Of a DNA stretch of 64,000 nt, positions 34,791 to 44,787 are shown in pieces. Each line of letters begins with the position of its first letter. Within the stretch, counting starts at the first letter, position 1. Position numbers and translations under genes: made by a program. This DNA comes from Lycium barbarum (taxonomy: Eukaryota > Streptophyta > Magnoliopsida > Solanales > Solanaceae), in assembly GCF_019175385.1 (NCBI RefSeq), contig NC_083344.1, forward strand, positions 4,378,965-4,442,964, given 5' to 3'. Below the pieces are notes generated by a model, which saw nothing but the letters and a program-made list of their open reading frames with translations, was not told the origin of the DNA and did no database searches.

Positions 34791-35471
34791 TTGATTCGCG
34801 TTGACTTTGACGATCCGGCTCTTGACGCTTCATGCTTCCAACTTTGTCTGGACTTGTAACCTTCGCCCATTTCTAAGTCTTGGCTAACTAATAAAACTAT
34901 CTGATTAAAAAATCATATTATTTCAAAAAGGAAATATGCATAAAAATGTACATAGTGGTAAATAATTTCTGCTAAACTTGGAACTGTGACACGTTGTGAA
35001 ACGAAACGACCGTCCTTTCTCCGAAGTTTTCCTTTGTCTAATGACTCTGTTGACCATATACTCTTGCATGTCTCTCGATGTCGTCTTGCAATGATGCCCT
35101 TAAAATTGTCCCAGTTTTTGGCGTAGGAGGATATTGAACTTTTAAAATGACGAGACCGAGCCTGATATAGGCTGCCTACGTATCCTACTAAGGGAATCAG
35201 GTCAAGCGTAGTTCAAATTACAAGCAAAATAAAATTGAAATTTTCTAATAATGTGACCGAAGCCTATGTAGGCCGCATACGTATCCCACCGCGGGAATCA
35301 GGTCAGGCGTAGTTCATGTTACAAACAAATGGAAATTTTCTGGAAATTTCTACCTTAAAAGCCCAAACCCGATATAGGTTTCTTACGTATCCTGCCGAGC
35401 GAACATAGCTTCATTACATAAAAAGACATTACAAGATATTACATATAAAATAAATGAAAAGCTCCTAGACG

Positions 35472-36458
35472 TAGTATCTCTTGACGGCATATGCATTGAT
35501 AGCTTTCGGCCAGACTTCGCCATCCATTTTTGCTAGAATTAGTGCTCCTCCAGTCAGTACTCAATGAACCATGTAAGGCCCTTGCCAGTTAGGTGAAAAT
35601 TTTCCCTTCGCTTCATTTTGGTGCGGGAATATGCGCTTCAACACCAATTGCCCCGGTTTGAATTGCCTCGGTCTTACCTTCTCGTTGAAAGCTCGGGCCA
35701 TTCTGTTCTGATAAAGTTGCCCATGACAAACTGCATTCATCCTCTTAATCAATGAGCATCAATTGTTCACATCGACTTTGTATTCACTTGGCATCACTCA
35801 ACTCAGCTTCTTGGATAATTCTCAAAGATGGTATCTCTACCTCTGCAGGTAACACCGCCTCTGGCCCATAGACCAAGAGATAAGGTGTTGCCCCAATTGA
35901 AGTCCTAACAGTAGTGCGATAACCGAGAAGGGCAAATGGTAATTTTTCGTGCCAATGTCTGTAATTATCAATCATCTTCCGCAATATTCTCTTGATGTTT
36001 TTGTTGGCTGCTTCAACTGCTCCATTCATCTGAGGTCTATATGGGGTGGAATTGCGGTGAGTAATCTTAAATATTTCGCAAATCTCATGCATCAGACTAC
36101 TATTAAGATTAACTCCATTATCTATTATAATTGACTCAAGAATTCCGAATAGGCAAATGATGTTCTTGCGAACAAAGTCCACTACCACCTTCTTCGTCAC
36201 TGACTTGTGAGAAGATGCTTCTACCCATTTTGTGAAGTAATCAATAGCTACCAAAATGAACCTATGTCCATTTGACGCGGCTGGCTCGATAGGACCAATG
36301 ATATCCATGCCCCAAGCTGCGAATGGCCACGAAGAACTCGTCACATTTAACTCATTTGGTGGGACCCGAATCAAATCACCATGAATCTGACATTGTTGAC
36401 ACTTTTGCACAAAACGAATGCAGTCTGATTCCATAGTCATCCAGAAATAGCCAGCTCA
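35472..36458 (-). pseudogene. Ogre integrase
   Basis: On the - strand: an HHCC-type zinc region split by a TGA at 36456-36458 (FVQKCQQCQIHG visible); the catalytic core with WGMDIIGPIEP (Asp), LESIIIDNGVNLNS (Asp) and STPYRPQMNGAVEAANKNIKRIL (Glu); the GYRTTVRTSIGATPY region; and a C-terminal domain with PRQFKPGQLVLKRI and GKFSPNWQGPYMVH. Stops lie at 35784 (TGA after SDAK) and 35561. A small deletion near 35756 shifts the frame. All three catalytic acids are present, so the protein was lost to stops rather than active-site decay. Confidence 0.9.
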
Positions 36459-37205
36459 TAGAATTTTCTTAGCCAGAGTAAAGCCATTCATATGAGGCCC
36501 ACATGTACCGTCATGCACTTCTTCAATCAACTTGACTGCTTTTTTGGCATTAACACACCTTAACAATCCCAAATCTGGAGTCCTCCTATACAAGATTTCT
36601 CCATTTAGGAAAAAGTGGTTTGCTAATCTTCGAAGTGTTCTCTTCTGAACACTGGTTATGCCTTCTAGATAGTATCCTGCCTTGAGATACTTTTTAATGT
36701 CATAATACCAAGGTTCTCCATCAGGCTCTTCATCTACATAGAAATAATAAGTTTGCTGATCGTGCACATTCACCTTGATAGGATCTATGTAATTCTTGTC
36801 CGGGTGCTGAATCATAGAGGACAAGGTCGCCAAAGCATCATCGAACTCGTTTTGAGCCCTTGGGACATGTTTGAATTCCACCTTGATAAATCTCTTACAC
36901 AGATCTTTCACGCAATGCAGGTACGGAAGTATCTTCACGTTATTAGTGGTCCATTCGCCTTGTACTTGATGAACCAATAAGTCAGAATCACCTATAACCA
37001 ATAATTCTTGTATGTTCATATCAACGGCTATTCTGAGTCCGAGAATACAAGCTTCATATTCTGCCATATTGTTGGTGCATGGAAACCTGAGCTTTGCTGA
37101 AATTTGATAATGCTGGCCTGACTCTGAAATTAAGACCGCTCCAATGCCGACTCCTTTGGAGTTTGCAGCCCCATCAAAGAACATTCTCCACCCTGGATAT
37201 GCCTA
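36456..37205 (-). pseudogene. Ogre archaeal-type RNase H and connection to integrase
   Basis: MFFDGAANSKGVGIGAVLIS (first Asp), CTNNMAEYEACILGLRIA (Glu), LLVIGDSDLLVHQVQGEW (Asp) and EFDDALATLSSM (last acidic position) are the marks of the second, archaeal-type RNase H found in Tat-lineage elements. It is followed by a linker and ILYRRTPDLGLLRCV / EEVHDGTCGPHMNG, the start of the integrase zinc region. A TAG at 37203-37205 lies just upstream of the domain. Confidence 0.9.
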
Positions 37206-38913
37206 TAAGATGTCTTCTTCGACAAACAACACCTCTTCATCCGGGAAATATGACTTAAGGGGCATGTATTCTTCGTCTACGAGATTTTCAGCAAGATGAT
37301 CGGTTATTGCCTGCCCTTTCACAGCCTTTTGAGTAACATATACAATATCAAACTCACTTAGCAAGATTTGTCATTTGGCTAACTTCCCAGTAGGCATAGG
37401 CTTCTGAAAGATATACTTGAGTGGATCCATCCTTGAGATGAGATAAGTAGTATATGCTGACAGGTAATGTCTCAACTTTTGTGCAACCCAAGTCAAGGCA
37501 CAACAGGTGCGTTCCAACAAAGTATATCGGGCCTCATAAGGCGTGAACTTCTTGCTTAAATAGTATATTGCTTGCTCCTTCTTTCCCATTTCATCATATT
37601 GTCCCAACACGCATCCAAATGTATTTGCTGACATGGACAAATACAATAACAAAGGTCTTCCAGCTTCTGGAGGAACCAAAACAGGCGAATTAGACAAATA
37701 CTCTTTAATTCTATCAAAAGCTTGTTGGAAATCTTCTGTCCATTTGGTAGCAGCATCTTTCTTCAATAACTTGATTATCGGCTCACATATTACTGTCGAT
37801 TGTGCTATGAACCGACTAATGTAGTTGAGACGACCGAGGAAGCTCATCACGTCATTTCGACTCTTTGGGGCAGGCAAGTCTTAAATAGCCTTTATCCTTG
37901 AAGGATCCAATTCTATGCCCCTCCTGCTCACAATAAAACCCAACAACTTCCCAGCAGGAACACCAAATGCACACTTTGCGGGATTTAATTTCAAATTGTA
38001 TCGCCTCAATCTGTCAAAGAACTTCTTCAAATCCGTCAAGTGATCTGAACTCTTTTGTGACTTGATGAAGATATCATCCACATAGACCTCAATCTCCTTA
38101 TGGATCATGTCATGAAAAATGGTAGTCATGGCTCTCATATAGGTGGCACCTGCGTTCTTCAGCCCAAAAGGCATCACGCGATAATAGTATACTCCCCAAG
38201 GTGTGATGAATGCCGTTTTCTTAGCACCTTCTTCATCCATCATAATCTGGTGATATCCTGCGAAGCAATCAACGAATGACTGCAACTCATGCTTCGCACA
38301 GTTATCAATAAGTATGTGAATATTTAGGAGGGGGAAATCATCTTTTGGGCTAGCCTTGTTGAGATCCCGATAATCCACGCACACCCTGACTTTTCCATCC
38401 TTCTTTGGTACAGGAATGATATTGGTTATCCAAGTGGGGTACCTTGCAGCTCGAATGACCTTTGCATCAAATTGCTTGGAGACTTCTTCCTTGACCTTTA
38501 AACTCAAATCCGGTTTAATGTTTCTCTTCTTCAGTTTCACCGGAGGACAAGATGGATCAATAGGCAACTTATACGAAAAAATGTCTGTGCTTAGACCCGG
38601 CATATCATCATAAGACCAAGCGAACACGTCTAAATATTGTCTCAAAAGGTTAATCAATTCTTCCCTTTGTGACCGAGTTAAATGGACGCTAATTCTTGTT
38701 TCCCTTACTGTTTCTGAATCCCCCAAGTTTATGGTTTCTGTTTCATCGAAATTTGGTTTTGGCTTATTCTCAAAATGTTCAAAATCCTTAGTTAACTCTG
38801 CAGGTTGCATGTCCTCTTCATATTCTTCAGAGTCTTGTTCGGCATTTACTACGGGCTCGCTTGTTTCATTACGTGTCACATTCATAGTATCAGCAGATTT
38901 ACTAATTTGATTG
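37206..38913 (-). pseudogene. Ogre reverse transcriptase and first RNase H
   Basis: RT motifs are complete: DVFAWSYDDMPGL, YPTWITNIIPVPKKDGKVRV, CVDYRDLNKASPKDDFPL, FVDCFAGYHQIMM, GVYYYRVMPFGLKNAGATY, EVYVDDIFIKS (catalytic YVDD intact) and LNPAKCAFGV. A TAA at about 37881 splits off LGRLNYISRFIAQ and the first RNase H (LLYLSMSANTFGCVLGQ, YYLSKKFTPYEARYTLLE, RHYLSAYTTYLIS). A TGA at about 37368 replaces the expected Trp after GKLAK. The exon begins at 38913, after the predicted splice acceptor, and reads on in frame from the protease exon. Confidence 0.92.
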
Positions 38914-39087
38914 CTGAAAAAATAAAAGAAAAATTAATTAAATAAAGATGGAATAAGAAATAGAAAATCATAGTTTGGATTTGGCATTTAAGCTTTCAAA
39001 AGTTGGAGGCAAAACACAATAAAAGCATAAACACGATTTAGGCCTCAATTTTGAATCGCATTGTTTCATCAAATACAAATCATCTAC
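38914..39087 (-). other. Predicted Ogre intron between protease and RT exons, 174 bp
   Basis: On the - strand GTAGATG follows the protease exon, whose unspliced frame hits TAG at the donor itself. The acceptor is a T-rich run ending TTTTTTCAG. The length is a multiple of three, and removal keeps gag-pro and RT in one frame. Ogre elements are known to carry a small spliced intron here. Confidence 0.8.
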
Positions 39088-40868
39088 CAAGACTCCCGGA
39101 GAACCGGGGGCGGGGTATAAGTCCAATTGTTCAAAACATCTCCAGGCTCAGCATCCCAGATAGTTGAAGTTTCAGGGCAATCATCCAGAATCACATTGCA
39201 TTCAGCTTCTTCCACGGCAATGAATAGATTCTTGAGAGCTTTCACGAGGTTGTCTTTAGCTGCTTTCTCTGATACTTGGGTGACGGACGCCTTGAAGAAT
39301 GACTGATTCAGGAGAGGAACAAGCTTTAGCAAGGGAATATCACCTTTTCTTTTGAGACTAGCCAATCAGATTTCTTCAAGAGTGGGTTCGTATCCAAGAC
39401 CAAAAGTATCCTTCTGACCAGGTAATTGAATTGGTTCCACTATTCCATCCAAGTTCACTCTGAGACCTCGTCCAGGCTTAAAACCATTCTTCAACATTTC
39501 CCAAGCCACCATCATAAGCACACGTGGCAATTTTACCCCTTCAGCTTGAATAGTACACATGGTCTCCTTGATATGGAAAATAGATCCATCTAGCCTTTCC
39601 ACACTTTCAATGACAGGAATTGAGTTTTCGGGATAGATCGAATTGTTGCCTTCTCCATGGATCACAACTTTCTGATGATTCCATACAAATTTCAAATTTT
39701 GATGCAGGGTAGAAGGGATTGCACCAGCCATATGGATCCATGGCCTTTCTATCAGCAAGTTGTAACTAGCGGATATATCCATCACTTGAAATTCCACCAC
39801 GAACTCCACGGGCCGAATTTCCAACGCTAAATCAATTTCCCCTACGACACCTCTTTGAGCTCCGTCAAAACCTTTAACTCTCACGTGACTGTCGCGGAGT
39901 TTCCTGATATCAATTCCTAAAGCTCGGAGAGTAGTGACAGGACATATGTTAACAGCTGAACCCTCATCAATCAACACCTTAGAAATAAATTTGTCCCTGC
40001 ATTTGACTGTAATGTTCAATGCCTTGTTGTGCCCCAAACCTTCAGGCGGCAACTCATTCTCATGAAACGAGACTTTGTGGGCTTCTAGGACTTCTCCAAC
40101 CATGGCTGAAAATTTCTCGCTAGAGGTCTCAGCTGGAACGTAAGCTTCATTCAGCACCTTCACTAAAGCGCTCCTATGAGTTTCAAAATTCATCAACAAT
40201 GCCAATAAAGAAATTTGGGCTGGTGTTTTCTTTAGTTGTTCCACAACAGAATACTCTTTAGTTGGCATCTTCCTCCAGAATTCTTCGACTTCAGCCTCGG
40301 TCACAGCCTTCTTTTGGCCATTTTCCTTACTTGGTGCTCCTCGTGCTACCTCTTCGGGGGCATAACACCGCCCAGATCTTGTTAATCCAGCAGCGATAGT
40401 TTCTACAACCAATTTTGCCTTTCCTTTGCTCTTTTCATCAGACGGGTAATTCCAAAAAACTGCTTTGGTGTTGAAAGCAAGTGCCCGAGCAACTAAGGCT
40501 GTGATCCTAGGCTTTGGGGTAAGCAATTCTACTTCAATTGGTTCCCTCATTTGGACTGTGATTACGGGAGCAATAAAGGCTGATGATTCAACCTTTTCCT
40601 CTTTTCTGACCGGCACAATAGTCCCTTCCAAATTACAATCCTCATCAATGGTAATCATGTTCACATTTGCATCACCATAATTGGGTAGAGGGTTGTTGTT
40701 TATATTTGGGGGAGCTCCTTTGAGCTGGATGACTCCTTCTATGAATAATGCCTCGATTTTATCTTTAAGAGTAAGGCAATTTTCAGTATCATGTCTGGCG
40801 ACTCTCGAGTGATACGCACAATGTTTAGTCCCATCATACCATTCAGGAAGGGGGTTAGAAACTCTTCC
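39088..40868 (-). pseudogene. Ogre gag C-terminus (zinc knuckle) and aspartic protease
   Basis: After a TAG at 40869 the frame continues with a knuckle-like HCAYHSRVARHDTENC and LKDKIEALFIEGVIQ. An acidic linker and the protease follow: FISKVLIDEGSAVNICPVTTLRALG (active-site D-x-G, here DEG), VKGFDGAQRGVVGEIDLAL and YNLLIERPWIHMAGAIPSTLH. The G-patch-like end, NGFKPGRGLRVNLDG and FGLGYEPTLEEI, precedes a TGA at 39366-39368, probably from Trp. The exon then reads to the intron donor. The protease would cut the polyprotein. Confidence 0.88.
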
Positions 40869-42754
40869 CTAAATTGGTTGGAGTATCCCTGCGGTTCTCA
40901 ACCTTTTATACAATTGGGCTAAGGGTTCGACTAACGGTGTGTAAGTTTTGGTTGGCTTTCTTTTAAAGTTTGGGTGAGGTCTGGGTGTATTTTGTGGACG
41001 GTTTTGTGGTTGGTATTGGGGTTGAGGCGAGTAAGCTGGATGGTATTGTGATGGGCTTTGATGGGCAGGTGCTCGAGGTGGGTAATATGCTGGCTGGGTG
41101 TGGTAAACAGGATGGGGAGCGGGTGGAGGTTGGTAATAAGGCTGAGGGACTTGGGCATATTGGCTGTAATATAAAGGCTGGGATGAAGGGTATTGGTAGG
41201 TTAACATCTGGTTTGGTCTACGTTCCTGGATGGCCATGACCGCGGACACTCCGTCCCTCTTCTTCTTAGCTGAATCTGATTGAATTGCCTTATTTGTTGC
41301 TAGCAAGGCTGCCAGATTTGTGATTCTTCCTGTCTTGATACCTTCCTCTATGGAGTCTCTCATCCTAATAACTTCAGAAAACTTTTGCTCAATGACGCTT
41401 ATCAACCTTTCATAGTATGTTGCATCTTTCAAAGATTGTACAAAGAGCGTTGTCATCTCATTTTCCGCCATTAGGGGCTGGACCTTTGCGGCTTCTGCTC
41501 TCCAGCGCATAGCATATTCTTTGAAAGTTTCTGTTGACTTCTTTTCCAATTTAATCAAATAGAACCTGTCCGGGACAGTCTCAGTGTTAAACCTGAACCT
41601 ATCCATGAATTCTTGCGCCATCTCTCCCCAACTATGCCATTTCTGCGGATCTTGGAATGTGTACCAATCAAGAGCTTCTCCTGTCAAACTCCTTATAAAT
41701 AGCTTCATCCTAATAGCTTGATCTTTCCCTACTCCAACAAGCTTATCACAGTATGATCTCAGATGATCCCGAGGATTTCCTTTTCCATCAAACATATCAA
41801 ATTTTGGCACCTTATATCCAGCAGGCAACTCAATATCGAGATGAATACACAGATCTTCGTACTCCAGTCCTTCACATCCCTTGTGGGTTTGGATTCTTCT
41901 AAATGCTTCCTTCAGACTACGAATCTCCTTTGCCACATTCTCGTCTGCTTTCGCCCTAGCTTCCCTTTCTATCTCCTCATAAGGATCAGTCTCTGGATGC
42001 TGCACGGCCTGCAATTGGATAGTGAAAGGTTGAGCTTCTGCTACATATACCGGTGGCACATACTGCGTGTTATGGTTAGCGGCGTGTGCCAACGGTATGT
42101 GTTGGGTTGCTTGGTAGTTTTGGGTAAGTGGGGTAATTTGGATGACTGAAGGCTGAGGAATCTATGGAGTGGTGAAAGGTAGCGGATTGACTTGTTGAAA
42201 GTAAACTTGTTGTGGGTTGGATTGTTGCGGGTCATTTTGTTGTGGGATGGTTTGTTATAGGTTAGTTTGTTGCGGGATGGCTTGTTGTGAGTTAATCGGT
42301 CGTGGGATGGGTTGTTGTGGATTAGATTATTGTGAGATGATTTGTTGTAAGTTAGTTAGTTATGGGACGGGGGGTGAATTGGTAGTGCTTGGATTGATTG
42401 TGTGAAGTGGAGGGTTTGAGGGAAAGGGCTGAGGAGCGGGCGAGTCAACAGGCGAGAAAGATAGTGGGATTGTCGCACTTGTTCTTTGCTCATGAAGAGG
42501 AGTGAGGGTAATGGACAGGCTGGTGAGATTTCACAGCCGCTCAATTTCACTTTGCATGTTGGCCATCTGCTGCATCAATTGGGCGACGAGTGCATCATTC
42601 CCTCCTCCCAAACCCTCAGGTTCGTTTCTTGGAACGGTGATAAGTCCCAAGCCAGTTTGTTCGGATGCCCCTGAATCATTCATATTGCTGGATGCTCGTG
42701 CTTTTGATCTTGTGAAGTATGGGTGATCCGCTAATTCGCAGTCAACACGAATCA
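40869..42754 (-). pseudogene. Ogre gag
   Basis: The N-terminal part reads ELADHPYFTRSKARAS (matched by the gag remnant of element D), then a TGA near 42531. A low-complexity Gln/Pro-rich stretch (about 42200-42350, from a TTGTTGTGGG repeat) follows. The capsid region is well preserved: ELPAGYKVPKFDMFDGKGNP, HLRSYCDKLVGVG, FIRSLTGEALDWYTFQDPQKW, WGEMAQEFMDRFRFN and YAMRWRAEAAKV. After it comes a Pro/Tyr/Gln-rich segment with many YxPPPAP-like repeats. The frame is the same as protease and RT. No convincing ATG is visible at the 5' end. Confidence 0.88.
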
Positions 42755-44117
42755 ACCTTTTGGTGCATGGTACTCGGTTTCAAAGACAAGATTTTTCTTA
42801 CGCATTTGCCGGAGTAAGATGTGTGCTTCTGCATCTCCATCCTTAATTCGTCCCTTTAGGCTAACGCCGGGTTTGATTGATCCTTCCAAGTTAGCGGTCA
42901 GCCACTCCAAATAGTTATCATCACATCCCACTTGGTATCGGTTTGGCTCAATTGACTCTGATTTCATGGTTTCCCTCGATTTCCACATGCTTATAACTTC
43001 TTTTGCAAAAGGAATTTTTCCCTCTTTGTAGTCGGCTCGATAATGATCCATGTCTGCCACTAAGGGTATGTTTTGCTTTCTTCCAGATTGTCTTAAAACC
43101 CTCAGTGGGGCATAAGGTTGCAAGCCCCGAAGTCCCATCAAAACTAAAAATGGTACGATTTTCGTACGAAACACCAAACCCTCGAATGGAAACCAACCGA
43201 ACATCCATTGAATTGAATCATCATTCAAACGGCTAAGAAGTCTTAGCCACCCTTCTACACAATTTGGCTTTTCAAATGATCTATTAGTCAAAATAGCACC
43301 TGGAACATGTCCAAGAATGTGATTTTCACCCGTCGGCTTTCGAAATGCTAGACTTCTATCGACCTTTTGAAGATGTTCCATCAGCTAAATTTGTAAAAGC
43401 AAGTTACATCCCTCAAAATGTTTGTACCCGTGCTTGCAACGTCCTAACGCTCGATAGATATCTGCAACGACCATAGGGATCACAGTGTAGCATTTTCCTT
43501 CAATGCCACCAAATAGAGCTTCTATTACAGTACTGAGTCGGGTGTGAATATCTCTTGTTGTCCCTTTAGGGAACACCATAGTTCCTAAAAAACACACTGC
43601 GAAAGCGAAGCACCGCTTTTGTTTCCAAAAGTCATGTGAGAAAAATTCATCTTGATGATTGGTGAAACTTTGTTGATAGCCAAATAAATCTATGATACAA
43701 GTAGTCAACTGGTATCGTAGACCCTTATAAACATTCTACGCCCTTACCCTTCCTGAATCCGAAACTGTCAACAAATTCTTTTGATAAAGGTTCTTTTGGA
43801 ATAATCATGCCGCAATTTTGCCATTTTTTCTTCATATGTAATAAAGCTGCATTTTCCACATAGCCACCCATTTCCTCTAACAATGGAGTCATTTCATTGT
43901 TGCCGAATCTAAACATGACTCTCTTCTCATCCCAAAACACAGTTGCCGCATCGATGATGTCTCTACATGGTTGGATATTCATTAAAGACGGTAAGTGTCC
44001 CAGTGCTCCACGTACCACCCGCTGTCCATAGTCCCCCAAATCAATCCACCATGCCTTTAGTTGAGGAGGAATGCTCAAGACCATGCTAAACCTTGGGTAA
44101 ATATTGTGCTGACTCAT
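42752..44117 (-). pseudogene. Ogre ORF1 (extra ORF upstream of gag)
   Basis: Three consecutive pieces: 43725-44117 (starts MSQHNIYPRF, then LKAWWIDLGDYGQ and LGHLPSLMNIQPCRDI), 43385-43708 (DLFGYQQSFTNHQDEFFS, CFAFAVCFLGTMVFP) and 42752-43381 (MEHLQKVDRSLAF, SIQWMFGWFPFE). A frameshift near 43735 and a TAG near 43385, probably from Trp, break it. It resembles the plant-specific ORF1 of Ogre elements and plant mobile-domain proteins; its function is unknown. Its TGA stop at 42752-42754 overlaps the gag frame by a -1 offset. Confidence 0.75.
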
Positions 44118-44769
44118 GGCTACCTGCGTTCACAAATGGTTAGCTCTACCTATTACCCTTTTAAATAGCACATGGTCAACATAATACACATGTTTATCCT
44201 TCAAACTAATGCACATAACGTGATAACCGTCGCTCGGGGTCATACACCCACTCGGACATTTGGACGAGATTGACTAATGGACTTAATACACCTTGGGTAT
44301 TAAGCCTCCTAAGTTTGAATGATGCATGACCGTAATGAGGGGTTTTGGTTGAGCTCTATCTTAGGCTGACTAAGAGTTGGTTTCCTATGACACAAGGCTC
44401 CCCAAAGTGGAAAACTTGGGAGTGGAAAGTCCGTGGCCGTCGACTGCACCGCCGATCGACTAAATCCACAAGATCGATCCAACTAGAGGGTAATTTAATA
44501 GTGCACGGCCGCGAACCGCGAAACTGCTTTAAGTGTGTGAATGTGTGTGAATTTTCCAGGAGTGGAGAAAGTATGAACGGAATGACAATTAAGGAAAGAA
44601 ATAACACATTATTACATAGAAAATTTCACATAAGGAAATAACAAAACAATAAATAAAAGCACATAAGGAAAACAATAAAAGCAACAATAAAGGCAAAAAA
44701 GAGAAAAACAACCAAAACATCCAACAAATTAATTATTAACCTAAGTTGTTATGGTTAAGAACCTAAAGT
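44118..44769 (-). other. Ogre 5' leader
   Basis: Non-coding region between primer site and ORF1. About 44250-44570 matches element D's leader. It contains the hairpin at 44282-44304 (stem CTTAATAC/GTATTAAG). Confidence 0.8.
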
Positions 44770-44787
44770 CCCCAGCGGAGTCACCAA
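44770..44787 (-). other. Ogre primer-binding site (tRNA-Arg type)
   Basis: On the - strand it reads TTGGTGACTCCGCTGGGG, two bases after the 5' LTR. It differs from element D's site by one C-to-T change. It is complementary to the 3' end of tRNA-Arg. Confidence 0.88.

Larger units (their letters stand above)
33257..35470 (-). other. Ogre 3' region: purine tract, repeated modules, minisatellite
   Basis: On the - strand the tract AAAGAGGGACAAGT (33257-33270) precedes the 3' LTR. The GATACGTAGGC-type module occurs at about 33395-33475, 35160-35215, 35270-35320 and 35370-35410. No coding domain lies between integrase and the LTR. Confidence 0.75.

Noticed and set aside
42217..42405. Cys/Gly-rich + strand frame (CCG/CCE repeats)
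   Set aside because: Antisense of the Gln/Pro-rich gag stretch, from the TTGTTGTGGG repeat.
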